Shown here: positions 1 to 8,013 of the stretch, one piece after another
How positions within the stretch are numbered: position 1 is the stretch's first letter
How the letters are laid out: every line of letters begins with the position of its first letter
Source of the DNA: Actinophytocola sp036378875
Lineage (GTDB): Bacteria > Actinomycetota > Actinomycetes > Mycobacteriales > Pseudonocardiaceae
DNA length: 64,000 nucleotides
Assembly: GCF_036378875.1 (NCBI RefSeq)
Contig: NZ_DASUVO010000048.1
Location: 62,001-126,000, forward strand
Reading direction: 5' to 3'
The notes under the pieces: generated by a model
What the model saw: only the letters and a program-made list of their open reading frames with translations
Told to the model about the DNA's origin: nothing
Database searches by the model: none
Translations under genes and position numbers: made by a program

Positions 1-1
1 C

Positions 2-82
2 GAACCGGTGATCGAGGCCGTGGACCGGGCAGTGGCCGCCGAGCTGCACTATGCACCCAGCGAGTTTGCAACGAATGACTGA
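2..82 (+). CDS. C-terminal end of an unidentified protein (cut by window edge)
   Basis: A frame open from the left edge runs to TGA at 80-82. Its last residues (EPVIEAVDRAVAAELHYAP, then a short acidic tail) have the alanine- and glutamate-rich composition of real coding sequence in this genome. Only 26 residues are visible, so the family cannot be named. It lies 85 bp upstream of rocD on the same strand and might belong to the same arginine/ornithine catabolic unit, but that is only positional. Confidence 0.45.
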   Translation, partial: EPVIEAVDRAVAAELHYAPSEFATND

Positions 83-167
83 GATACCGACGGATGACGC
101 AACGAATCGGCGATCAACGCAATGGTCCACGGATGAAACCGCCGCTGACCCGGCTTAACCTGTTTAC

Positions 168-1373
168 ATGTCGATGACTGCCGCAGACTTCATCGCGCTC
201 GACGAACAGTGGAGCACGCACAACTACCACCCGCTGCCCGTGGTGATCGCGGAGGCAGAGGGCGCGTGGGTCACCGACGTGCACGGAAAGCGGTACCTGG
301 ACTTCCTGGCCGGCTACTCGGCGCTGAACTTCGGGCACCGCCACCCCGCCCTGGTCGCCGCCGCGGTCGAGCAGCTCGGGCGGGTCACGCTGACCAGCCG
401 GGCGTTCCACCACGACCAGCTCGGACTGTTCTGTCGGGAGCTCGCCGAGCTGACCGGCACCGAGATGGTGCTGCCGATGAACTCCGGTGCGGAGGCGGTC
501 GAGTCGGCGCTGAAGGTCGCGCGGAAGTGGGCCTACCAGGTGAAGGGCGTGCCGGACGGCACCGCCGAGATCATCGTGGCCGGGTCGAACTTCCACGGCC
601 GCACGACCACGATCATATCGTTCTCCACCGACGACACCGCGAGGGCGGACTTCGGCCCGTACACACCCGGGTTCCGGGTCGTGAAGTACGGCGACATCCA
701 GGCGCTGGAGGAGGCGATCACTCGGCGCACCGCCGCCGTGCTGATCGAGCCGGTGCAGGGTGAGGCCGGGGTGCTGACCCCGCCGGCCGGCTACCTGCGT
801 GAGGTGCGGCAGCTGTGCACCAACCACGACGTGCTGCTGATCGCCGACGAGATCCAGGCCGGCCTCGGCCGGACAGGGACGCTGTTCGCCTGCGAGCACG
901 AGGGCGTGGTCGCCGACCTGTACACGCTGGGCAAGGCACTGGGCGGCGGGATCATGCCGGTGTCCGCCGTGGTCGGGCGCCGGGACGTGCTCGGCGTACT
1001 GCGGCCGGGCGAGCACGGCTCGACGTTCGGCGGCAACCCACTCGCCTGCGCCGTCGGGCGCGCGGTCATCCGGCTGCTGCACGAGGGTGACTTCCTCACC
1101 CGGTCCGCGTCGCTGGGCACACACCTGCACCGCCGACTCGGCGAGCTGGTTGGGCACGGCGTCGCGGAGGTGCGCGGCCGTGGGCTGTGGGCCGGCATCG
1201 AGATCGCCCCGGGCGGGATCACCGCACGGGAGGCCAGCGAGGAGCTGATGCAGCGGGGCGTGCTGTGCAAGGAAACGCACGACACCACGCTGCGGGTCGC
1301 GCCGCCACTGATGATCTCGCGCGAGGACCTGGACCGCGGCGTGGACACGATCACCGAGGTCCTGAGTCGCTGA
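168..1373 (+). CDS. rocD: Ornithine aminotransferase (ornithine--oxo-acid transaminase)
   Basis: Predicted PLP-dependent class III aminotransferase. It converts L-ornithine and 2-oxoglutarate into glutamate-semialdehyde and glutamate in the cytosol, linking arginine breakdown to proline and glutamate. At 401 residues it has the usual family length. The PLP-binding Asp lies in LLIADEIQAGLGRTG (about D227) and the Schiff-base lysine in LYTLGKALGGG (about K256). The phosphate-binding STFGGNPLA follows. The N-terminal ALDEQWSTHNYHPLPVVI is typical of RocD rather than of acetylornithine aminotransferase. The ATG at 168 has no strong ribosome-binding site, and a second in-frame ATG lies two codons later. 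The gene is probably monocistronic or follows the truncated gene at the left edge. Confidence 0.93.
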   Translation: MSMTAADFIALDEQWSTHNYHPLPVVIAEAEGAWVTDVHGKRYLDFLAGYSALNFGHRHPALVAAAVEQLGRVTLTSRAFHHDQLGLFCRELAELTGTEMVLPMNSGAEAVESALKVARKWAYQVKGVPDGTAEIIVAGSNFHGRTTTIISFSTDDTARADFGPYTPGFRVVKYGDIQALEEAITRRTAAVLIEPVQGEAGVLTPPAGYLREVRQLCTNHDVLLIADEIQAGLGRTGTLFACEHEGVVADLYTLGKALGGGIMPVSAVVGRRDVLGVLRPGEHGSTFGGNPLACAVGRAVIRLLHEGDFLTRSASLGTHLHRRLGELVGHGVAEVRGRGLWAGIEIAPGGITAREASEELMQRGVLCKETHDTTLRVAPPLMISREDLDRGVDTITEVLSR

Positions 1374-1378
1374 CGACG

Positions 1379-1406
1379 TGCAAGAGCTTGCGGCGTCTTG
1401 CGCAAG
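1379..1406. promoter_or_regulatory. Tandem palindromes between rocD and the monooxygenase gene
   Basis: GCAAGAGCTTGC (5-bp arms, 2-bp centre) is followed after five bases by the perfect 10-bp palindrome CTTGCGCAAG at 1397-1406. The two share the CTTGC/GCAAG half-site, and the second has the central CG common in LacI-family operators. They lie about 60 bp upstream of the GTG start at 1464, where an operator for the monooxygenase could sit. A role as the rocD transcript end is also possible. Confidence 0.3.
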
Positions 1407-1463
1407 TGATGGTCACTGTCGCGGCGGTATTCGCGCGGTTACGGGCTGGTTAGCATCGGGAAG

Positions 1464-2633
1464 GTGCTGATCGACGTCTTCAACGAGATCCAGGATCCCA
1501 AGCCCTGGCAGGAAGATCACGAACACCAGCGGATCACGCAGGCGTTGGCACAGGCCAGGTTGGCCGACGAGCTCGGGTACGGGTGCTGGTGGCAGGTTGA
1601 GCACCACGGGGCGGAGGAGTTCAGCCTTTCCTCGGCACCCGAGCTGATCCTGACGGCGATCTCCCAGCAGACGAAGCGGATCCGGCTCGGGCACTCGGCG
1701 GTGCTCGCGCCGAGCCACATCAACCACCCGATCCGGATCGCGGAGCGGGCGGCGATGCTCGACCACCTCAGCGGGGGCCGGCTGGAGTTCGGGCTGACGA
1801 AGTCGACCATCCCGGAGTGGCGGCTGTTCGGCACCGAACCGGACGACGCGCGCGATCAGACCGCCGTGGCGTTCGAGATGGTCCCGCGCATGTGGACGGA
1901 GGAGCGGTTCTCCTGCGCCAACGAGTACTACGAGATCGACGACGCCCCGATCGCGCCGAAGCCGTACCAGAAGCCACATCCGCCCCTGTGGCAGGCGGCG
2001 AGCAGCCCCGCGTCGTTCGAGGAGGCTGGGCGGCGCGGGGTCGGCGTGCTCGGCACGACGCTCTGGGAACCGCTGCCCCGGGTCCAGGCGCTGGTCGATC
2101 TCTACCGCGCGGCGGTGCGGCAGTGTGATCGGCCCGCCGGCGCGTTCGTCAACGACCAGATCGCGTTCTTCACCTTCGTGCACTGCGCGGACACCGACGC
2201 TGAGGCGATCGCGGGTGGCGCCGCCGCGGCCGCCGCCTGGTACACCGTGCAGGCGCTGACTTTCTTCGAAGCGAAGGCACACTTCCTCGAAACCGCGGCA
2301 CGGCAGCAGGCCATGCTGGAATCACCCGATGGCGGCGGGCTCACCGGCGACTTCCTGCGCGCGGACGCGGCGGTGGCACCCAACCACGCGCAGATCTGCA
2401 TCGGCCGGATCCTCGATGGCGAGGCGGTCTCCGACGAGGAGATCTTCGAAGCCCTGCGCGACCAGGACTCCCTCATCGTCGGCAGCCCGCGGACGTGTCG
2501 CGAGAAGCTGCGGACGTACGCCGACCTGGGCATCGACCGGCTGATGTGCTTCCACCAGGTCGGCCGGCTACCGCACGAGGCGGTGATGAAGAGTATCCGC
2601 CTGGTCGGCGAGCTCATCGGAGAGTTCGCGTAG
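1464..2633 (+). CDS. LLM-class flavin-dependent monooxygenase (bacterial luciferase-like)
   Basis: A 389-residue TIM-barrel flavin monooxygenase of the bacterial luciferase superfamily. Family members use FMNH2 (or F420H2) and O2 on small organic substrates, and the substrate here cannot be told. Family features include WQVEHHGAEEFS near residue 40, the SAVLAPSHINHPIRIAER segment with a conserved basic run near 85-100, HLSGGRLEFGL, and a late GSPRTCREKLRTYADLGIDRL motif (about 340-360) that matches the LLM C-terminal signature. The GTG at 1464 follows GGGAAG closely. The 3' end overlaps the convergent lacI gene by 20 bp, so the two transcripts collide. It stands alone, without a reductase partner. 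Confidence 0.87.
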   Translation: MLIDVFNEIQDPKPWQEDHEHQRITQALAQARLADELGYGCWWQVEHHGAEEFSLSSAPELILTAISQQTKRIRLGHSAVLAPSHINHPIRIAERAAMLDHLSGGRLEFGLTKSTIPEWRLFGTEPDDARDQTAVAFEMVPRMWTEERFSCANEYYEIDDAPIAPKPYQKPHPPLWQAASSPASFEEAGRRGVGVLGTTLWEPLPRVQALVDLYRAAVRQCDRPAGAFVNDQIAFFTFVHCADTDAEAIAGGAAAAAAWYTVQALTFFEAKAHFLETAARQQAMLESPDGGGLTGDFLRADAAVAPNHAQICIGRILDGEAVSDEEIFEALRDQDSLIVGSPRTCREKLRTYADLGIDRLMCFHQVGRLPHEAVMKSIRLVGELIGEFA

Positions 2634-3615
2634 CCCCGACGACCGCGGTGGAGCCGCGCACCACCAGCTCCGGCTGGCACATGTACTCCACGTGCGGAGC
2701 GGGCGTGCCGGCCATCTCCTCCAGCAGCGCGTCCACCGCCGCCTGGCCGATCGTCTCCACCGGTTGGCGCAGCGTCGTCAGCGGTGGGTCGGCGAACACG
2801 ATCAGCGGTGAGTCGTCGAAGCCCACCACCGAGACGTCCTCCGGCACGGACCTGCCGCGTGCGCGAGCGGCACGGACCGCGCCGAAGGCCATCAGGTCGT
2901 TGCCGCACACGATGGCGGTGCATTCCTTGTCCAGCAACGCCGACGCCGCGGCCGCGCCACCCTCCACAGTGAACAGCGTGTGCTGCACGATCCCGTCGGG
3001 GAGAACGGCACGGAAGCTCTCGACCTTGCGCCGGACCGGGACGAACCGCTCCGGGCCCACCGCGAGGCCGATGCGTTCGTGGCCCAGCGCGGCCAGGTGT
3101 GACACCGCCAGGCGCACCGCGGCCCGGTCGTCGGTGGACACGAACGGCGCGGACACGTGCTCGGTGTAGCCGTTGATCATCACGAACGGGACGCCCCGGC
3201 CGGCGAGCTTCACGTACCGGCCCATGTCCGCCGTCGTGTCGGCGTGCATGCCCGACACGAAGACGATGCCCGTGACGCCCCGGTCGACGAGTAGTTCGAC
3301 GAGCTGGTCCTCCCCCGCACCGATGGGGCTCTGCGTGCACAGCACCGGCGTGTAGCCGTGGGACGCCAGCACCTGCTCGATCACCTGTGCCAGCGCGGGA
3401 AAGATCGGGTTGGTCAGGTCCGGAGTGATCAGGCCGACGAGACCGTGGCCGCGTTCCCGCAGCCGCGGCGGCCGCTCGTAGCCGAGGTTGTCCACCGCCG
3501 CCACGACGGCCTCGCGGGTCGCGGGTGACACGCCCGGCTTTCCGTTGAGCACACGACTCACCGTCGCCTCGCTGACGCCTGCCCGCGTGGCGATGTCGCT
3601 GAGCCGGATGGTCAC
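2614..3615 (-). CDS. LacI-family transcriptional regulator (alpha-glucosidase operon)
   Basis: A 333-residue sugar-responsive repressor. The N-terminal helix-turn-helix and hinge read IRLSDIATRAGVSEATVSRV, then LNGKPGVS (residues 3-30), followed by a periplasmic-binding-protein-like effector domain (GLITPDLTNPIFPALAQVIE, about 60-80). I chose GTG at 3615 because it overlaps the TGA of the upstream GH13 gene as GTGA, the classic translational-coupling arrangement. Another GTG lies two codons upstream. Co-transcription with the GH13 gene suggests it senses the substrate or product of that enzyme (malto- or isomalto-oligosaccharides, or glucose) and represses its own operon. The operator-like palindrome at 5138-5159 is the best site candidate. 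Effector identity is inference. Confidence 0.9.
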   Translation of the reverse strand: MTIRLSDIATRAGVSEATVSRVLNGKPGVSPATREAVVAAVDNLGYERPPRLRERGHGLVGLITPDLTNPIFPALAQVIEQVLASHGYTPVLCTQSPIGAGEDQLVELLVDRGVTGIVFVSGMHADTTADMGRYVKLAGRGVPFVMINGYTEHVSAPFVSTDDRAAVRLAVSHLAALGHERIGLAVGPERFVPVRRKVESFRAVLPDGIVQHTLFTVEGGAAAASALLDKECTAIVCGNDLMAFGAVRAARARGRSVPEDVSVVGFDDSPLIVFADPPLTTLRQPVETIGQAAVDALLEEMAGTPAPHVEYMCQPELVVRGSTAVVGATRTLR

Positions 3616-5129
3616 GACCACCAGATCGCGGTGTCCGGGGGCAACGTGACCACCCCGTCGTCGACGCCGTGGTCAGCCGACGCCACCAGGACCCGGCCGG
3701 CGTCGGTCAGCCGCACCGGTTCCGTACCGAGGTTCACCACGCAGTGGAACGTGCCACGGCGGAAGCCCAGCACGTCCTCGGGAAGGTCCAGCCACTCGAA
3801 CTCGCCGAACGACAGCATCCGCCGCAACCGCAACACCGCGCGGTACAACGAGAACATCGACTCCGGCTCGGTCTGCTGCTCCGCGACGGACAGCTTCGCC
3901 CAGTCCTCGGGCTGCGGCAGCCAACCCGCCCCGGAGCTGAAGCCGAGCGACGGCCCCGCGCTCGCCCACGGCAGCGGCACCCGGCACCCGTCGCGGCCGC
4001 GATCGGTGTGGCCCGAACGCTCCCACACCGGGTCCTGCAGCAGTTCGTCCGGCAGGTCCAGCACCTCGGGAAGGCCCAGTTCCTCGCCCTGGTACACGTA
4101 CGCGGAACCCGGCAGCGCCAGCAGCAGCAACGCCGCGGCCCGTGCCCTGCGCGTGCCGACCTCACCGTCGCCGTACCGCGTGACGTGCCGGTGGACGTCG
4201 TGGTTCGACAGCACCCACGTCGCGGGCGCCTTCGTCGCCAGCATCTCCTCGATCGCGGTGCGGAACGACGAGGCCGACCACTTCGCCTTCAGGAAGTGGA
4301 AGTTGAACGCCTGGTGCAACTCGTCCGGCCGCACGTACAGGGCCGTGCGCTCGGCGTTGGGCGCCCACGCCTCCGCGACGGCCATCCGGTCGCCCGGGTA
4401 TTCGTCGAGAACCATGCGCCAGGTCCGGTAGATCTCGTGCACGCCGTCCTGGTCGAAGTACGGCAGCGGTTCCTCGCCGAGCAACTCGTTCTGGTTGGGG
4501 TGGCCGACATCCGGCAGGCCGGGCGCCTTCACCATGCCGTGCGCCACGTCGATCCGGAACCCGTCGGCGCCGAGATCGAGCCAGAACCGCAGGATGTCGA
4601 GGAACTCGGCGTGGACGTCCGGGTTCTCCCAGTTCAGGTCGGGTTGCTCCGGCGCGAACAGGTGCAGGTACCAGTCCCCGTCGGGCGTCCTGGTCCACGC
4701 CGGCCCGCCGAACACCGACTCCCAGTCGTTCGGTGGCAGCTCGCCGTCGGCGCCGCGGCCGGGGCGGAAGATGTAGCGGTCGCGCAGTCCCTTGCGGAAC
4801 CACGCGTGCTGGTCGCTGGAGTGGTTGGGGACGATGTCGACGATCACCCGCAGCCCGTTGGCGTGCGCGTCGTGGATCAGCCCGGCCGCGTCCTCGAGCG
4901 AGCCGAACATCGGGTCGACGGCGCGGTAGTCGGCCACGTCGTAGCCGCCGTCGGCCATCGGCGATGCGTAGAACGGGTTGAGCCAGATCGCGTCAACGCC
5001 CAGGTCGGCCAGGTACGGCAGCCGGGACCGCACGCCCGGCAGGTCGCCGATCCCGTCGCCGTCGCTGTCGGCGAAGCTCCGCACGTACACCTGGTAGACG
5101 ACGGCGTCCCGCCACCACTCCTGAGTCAT
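3612..5129 (-). CDS. GH13 alpha-glucosidase / oligo-1,6-glucosidase
   Basis: A cytosolic 505-residue alpha-amylase-family enzyme with no signal peptide. It is predicted to release glucose from malto- or isomalto-oligosaccharides. It starts MTQEWWRDAVVYQVYVRSF, as this subfamily usually does. GH13 regions are visible: IVPNHSS (region I), GADGFRIDVAHGM with the nucleophile Asp (II), AVAEAW with the acid/base Glu (III) and LSNHDVHRH with the transition-state Asp (IV). The frame is open further upstream, but that extension has no family similarity. The ATG at 5129 has a GAGGG ribosome-binding site and fits family length. Its stop overlaps the GTG start of the downstream lacI gene. Linkage preference (1,4 or 1,6) cannot be read with certainty. 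Confidence 0.92.
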   Translation of the reverse strand: MTQEWWRDAVVYQVYVRSFADSDGDGIGDLPGVRSRLPYLADLGVDAIWLNPFYASPMADGGYDVADYRAVDPMFGSLEDAAGLIHDAHANGLRVIVDIVPNHSSDQHAWFRKGLRDRYIFRPGRGADGELPPNDWESVFGGPAWTRTPDGDWYLHLFAPEQPDLNWENPDVHAEFLDILRFWLDLGADGFRIDVAHGMVKAPGLPDVGHPNQNELLGEEPLPYFDQDGVHEIYRTWRMVLDEYPGDRMAVAEAWAPNAERTALYVRPDELHQAFNFHFLKAKWSASSFRTAIEEMLATKAPATWVLSNHDVHRHVTRYGDGEVGTRRARAAALLLLALPGSAYVYQGEELGLPEVLDLPDELLQDPVWERSGHTDRGRDGCRVPLPWASAGPSLGFSSGAGWLPQPEDWAKLSVAEQQTEPESMFSLYRAVLRLRRMLSFGEFEWLDLPEDVLGFRRGTFHCVVNLGTEPVRLTDAGRVLVASADHGVDDGVVTLPPDTAIWWS

Positions 5130-5137
5130 ACCCTCAT

Positions 5138-5159
5138 GAAAGACGTTGCAGCGGTTTTC
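5138..5159. promoter_or_regulatory. Candidate LacI operator upstream of the GH13-lacI operon
   Basis: A 22-bp imperfect palindrome reads GAAAGACGTTG then CAGCGGTTTTC, with outer GAAA/TTTC arms and a TGCA centre flanked by CG. It begins 8 bp upstream of the GH13 start codon, where a bound repressor would block the promoter or early transcript. It differs from the 16-mer used by the neighbouring regulator, which fits two independent LacI circuits back to back. Confidence 0.4.
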
Positions 5160-5220
5160 AGCAAGCCGCAACCATTGCTCGGGCCCGGAGAGCGTGCCTA
5201 TATTCAGCGTCGAAGTCAGC

Positions 5221-5236
5221 GTCGAAGCGATTCGAC
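5221..5236. promoter_or_regulatory. Operator-like palindrome, copy 1 (upstream of LacI regulator)
   Basis: GTCGAAGCGATTCGAC has perfect 6-bp arms (GTCGAA/TTCGAC) around GCGA, with the central CG typical of LacI-family operators. The identical 16-mer recurs at 6300-6315 before the sugar-binding protein gene. This copy sits about 23-38 bp before the start codon of the divergent-side LacI gene, which suggests autorepression. Extra half-sites (CGTCGAAG just before, ATTCGAC just after) surround it. Confidence 0.6.
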
Positions 5237-5258
5237 ACTCATTCGACGGGTGGGCAAC

Positions 5259-6263
5259 GTGGCCAAGATCGAGGACGTCGCGCGGCACGCGGGGGTGGCG
5301 CCCAGCACCGTCTCGTACGTTCTCAGCGGCAAGCGTTCCATCACCCAGGAGACCCGCGAGCGGGTTCTCGCCAGCATCAAGGCGCTCGGCTACCAGCCAC
5401 ATGCGGGGGCGCGCGCGCTGGCCAGCAACCGGAGCAACGTCGTCGCCCTGGTCATCCCGCTGCGTAGCGGCATCCACGTGCCGGTGATCATGCAGTTCGC
5501 GACGTCGGTCGTCACCTCCGCCCGTGAGCACGACCACGACGTGCTCCTGCTCACCCAGAACGAGGGCGAGGCGGGGCTGCGCCGCGTCGCCGGCACGTCG
5601 CTCGTGGACGCGATGATCATCATGGACGTCGAGCTGCACGACCCCCGGATCCCGGTGCTCGCCGAGCTCGACCGGCCGGTCGTACTGATCGGCTTCCCCG
5701 CCGACACCGAGGGCCTGACCTGCATCGACCTCGACTTCACTGCGGCCGGCGCGGCGTGCGTCGACCACCTGGCCGGGCTCGGACATCGCAGGATCGCGCT
5801 CGTCGGTTCACCGCCCGAGGTCTACGAGCGGGAGACCGGTTTCGCCACCCGGACGACGGCCGGGTTCACCGAAGCCGCGGAGCGGCACGGGGTCGCGGTC
5901 AGCGTGCACCCGTGTGAGGCCACGGCGGCCGGTGCGCAGAAGGTCGCCGCGGAACTGCTCGCCGACCACCCGGACCTGACCGCGGTCGTCGTCCACAACG
6001 AACCTGTCCTCGGGCCGCTGCTGTCGGCGTTCCGCGAGGCCGGGCGGTCCATTCCGGACGATCTGTCCGTGGTGGCGATCTGCCCGGACGAGCTCGCCGA
6101 GCACACCATGCCCGCGTTGACCTCCGTGGCGATCCCCGCCGAGGAGGTCGGCCGGGAGGCGGTCGCGCTGCTGATGGCCAAGCTCGATGGCCAGTCGGTG
6201 CCCGCCGCCACCCTGCTCCCGCCACGTCTCACCCCCAGAGCATCCACCAGCTCCCCCAGGTAA
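5259..6263 (+). CDS. LacI-family regulator of the xyloglucan locus
   Basis: A 334-residue repressor. The DNA-binding domain reads AKIEDVARHAGVAPSTVSYV, then LSGKRSIT (residues 2-29). The effector domain carries ALVIPLRSGIHVPVIMQF and a dimerisation region ending SVAIPAEEVGREAVALL. GTG at 5259 gives the usual MAKIEDVA start; an in-frame GTG three codons earlier is the alternative. It is the first gene of a plus-strand series (binding protein, permeases, GH31, GH3, GH12, GH35). The same 16-bp palindrome lies upstream of it and of the binding-protein gene, so it most likely represses itself and the importer operon. The inducer is inferred to be a xyloglucan-derived oligosaccharide. It is not the paralogue of the regulator at 2.6-3.6 kb in binding-site terms. 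Confidence 0.9.
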   Translation: MAKIEDVARHAGVAPSTVSYVLSGKRSITQETRERVLASIKALGYQPHAGARALASNRSNVVALVIPLRSGIHVPVIMQFATSVVTSAREHDHDVLLLTQNEGEAGLRRVAGTSLVDAMIIMDVELHDPRIPVLAELDRPVVLIGFPADTEGLTCIDLDFTAAGAACVDHLAGLGHRRIALVGSPPEVYERETGFATRTTAGFTEAAERHGVAVSVHPCEATAAGAQKVAAELLADHPDLTAVVVHNEPVLGPLLSAFREAGRSIPDDLSVVAICPDELAEHTMPALTSVAIPAEEVGREAVALLMAKLDGQSVPAATLLPPRLTPRASTSSPR

Positions 6264-6299
6264 TCCCCCCACAACTCCACCGCATCCGGCAACCACGTC

Positions 6300-6315
6300 G
6301 TCGAAGCGATTCGAC
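6300..6315. promoter_or_regulatory. Operator-like palindrome, copy 2 (upstream of sugar-binding protein)
   Basis: This is an exact second copy of GTCGAAGCGATTCGAC, 38 bp before the ATG of the solute-binding protein and 37 bp after the regulator stop. Two identical 16-mers 1.08 kb apart, each in front of a gene of the same catabolic unit, are hard to explain except as binding sites of the LacI protein encoded between them. Confidence 0.62.
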
Positions 6316-6353
6316 GGACCGACTTTCCCCGACAGGACCGGAAGGGAACAACG

Positions 6354-7643
6354 ATGTTCAAGCCAGGAAAGGCCTTACTCGCGGTATTCGCGGTCGCCGC
6401 GACCGTGCTCACCGGCTGCGGCGACGACGCAGCCGACAACGCCAACGAGCTACGACTGTGGCACTACGAGGGCCCGGACAGCGCGATGGGCAAGGCGTGG
6501 GCGGCCGCGATCAAGGAGTTCGAGGACACCCATCCCGGCGTGAAGGTGAAGTTCGAGGAGAAGGGTTTCGAGCAGATCCAGAAGAGCGCGCAGATGGTGC
6601 TCAACTCGGACGAGGCACCGGACATCATGGAGTACAACAAGGGGAACGCGACCGCGGGCCTGCTCTCCAAGCAGGGGCTGCTGACGGACATGTCGTCGGA
6701 GGTGGCCTCGCGGGGCTGGGACAAGTTGCTGAGTGAGAGCCTGCAGACGACGTGCAAGTACGACGAGCGCGGCGTGATGGGCGGCGACAAGTGGTTCGGC
6801 GTCCCGAACTACGCCGAGTACACGATGGTCTACTACAACAAGGATCTGTTCGCACAGCACGGCGTCGAGGTGCCGACGTCCTTCGACTCCTTCGTGGCCG
6901 CCATGGACAAGTTCGTGGCCGCCGGCGTCACTCCCCTCGCGATGGGCGGCAAGGAGTACCCGGCGCAGCAGCTGCTCTACCAACTCGCACTGTCCAAAGC
7001 GGACAGCAAGTGGGTGTCGAACCTCCAGCAGTACACCGGTGACGTGGACTTCCACGACGAGGCGTGGACCTACGGCGCGCAGACCTTCGCCGACTGGGTG
7101 AGCAAGGGCTACGTCAAGAAGGACTCGGCCGGCGTCGACGCCGAGAGCATGGGCCTTGCGTTCATGGGCGGCGAGTTCCCGATGATGGTGTCGGGCAGCT
7201 GGTGGTACGGCCGCGTGCAGTCCACGGTGAAGGACTTCGAATGGGACTCGTTCCTGTTCCCGGGCAGTGACCTGGCCCTCGGCTCGAGCGGCAACCTGTG
7301 GGTGGTGCCGACGAAGTCGTCCAAGAAGGACCTGGCATACGACTTCATCGACATCACGATGAAGCAGGCGAACCAGAACCTGCTGGGCAACTCGGGCGGC
7401 ATCCCCGTGGCCGCCGACCCGGCCGCCATCACCGACCCGAAGAGCAAGACCCTGATCGAGAACTACCAGACCCTCGCCGACCGCGACGGCCTCGCCTTCT
7501 ACCCGGACTGGCCGGTGCCCGGCTACTACGACGTACTGGTGTCCGCCACCCAGAAACTGATCAACGGCACCGCCACCCCGGACGAGGCACTCGACGAACT
7601 CGCCGGCCCGTACGAGGAAAACCTCGCAAACGTGGGCGGCTGA
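6354..7643 (+). CDS. ABC transporter sugar-binding lipoprotein (xyloglucan-oligosaccharide importer)
   Basis: A 429-residue family-1 extracellular solute-binding protein. It has a lipoprotein signal peptide ending in lipobox LTGC (Cys about 22), so it is anchored outside the membrane. The fold signatures ELRLWHYEGPDSAMGKAWAA near the mature N-terminus and APDIMEYNKGNATAG near residue 100 are typical of oligosaccharide-binding CUT1 proteins. A strong GAAGGGA ribosome-binding site precedes ATG 6354. It is predicted to deliver oligosaccharides to the permeases at 8253-10045. An unusual 609-bp gap containing an inverted-repeat element separates it from them. Ligand is inferred from the downstream GH12/GH31/GH35/GH3 set. 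Confidence 0.92.
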   Translation: MFKPGKALLAVFAVAATVLTGCGDDAADNANELRLWHYEGPDSAMGKAWAAAIKEFEDTHPGVKVKFEEKGFEQIQKSAQMVLNSDEAPDIMEYNKGNATAGLLSKQGLLTDMSSEVASRGWDKLLSESLQTTCKYDERGVMGGDKWFGVPNYAEYTMVYYNKDLFAQHGVEVPTSFDSFVAAMDKFVAAGVTPLAMGGKEYPAQQLLYQLALSKADSKWVSNLQQYTGDVDFHDEAWTYGAQTFADWVSKGYVKKDSAGVDAESMGLAFMGGEFPMMVSGSWWYGRVQSTVKDFEWDSFLFPGSDLALGSSGNLWVVPTKSSKKDLAYDFIDITMKQANQNLLGNSGGIPVAADPAAITDPKSKTLIENYQTLADRDGLAFYPDWPVPGYYDVLVSATQKLINGTATPDEALDELAGPYEENLANVGG

Positions 7644-8013
7644 CAGTGCCGGCCCCAACTGCGTGGAACAGCTCCGCCGGCAGGCCGCGTACCCACCCCA
7701 CGGGACTGTCCGACGCCGGGCTCAAGGCCCCGAAGTCGCCTCACACCAACGGAAAACTTTCATGATCAACGCCAACACAGATGGTTGCGTAGGCATCCCC
7801 CACCCATACCCGGGGGGCCACCCCGAGGCCATCGTACCAACCGGCGGGGACAAAATCCCTGGTCGCGGGGGCCTGTGGACAACTTTCGCTGGCGAGTCCG
7901 AGCGAATGGGACACTCGTGCGCCGACCGGCTTCGCCCTGATCCTGCGCGACGACAGTTGCTGGAGCGGGCCTCGCGCGATGGCTCGAGATGGTGCGGTCG
8001 ACGTGGCCACGCG
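7644..8013. other. Non-coding stretch inside the importer operon
   Basis: No convincing gene is seen between the binding protein and the permease. The frames that stay open here lack a ribosome-binding site, lack family features, and read through the inverted-repeat element that follows. A run of C and G around 7798-7830 could fold into local hairpins. With the element at 8014-8234 this makes a 609-bp break in an otherwise tightly packed operon. Confidence 0.5.

Noticed and set aside
5130..5786. N-terminal extension of the GH13 reading frame
   Set aside because: It runs antisense across the LacI regulator gene, has no family similarity, and a good ribosome-binding site supports ATG 5129.
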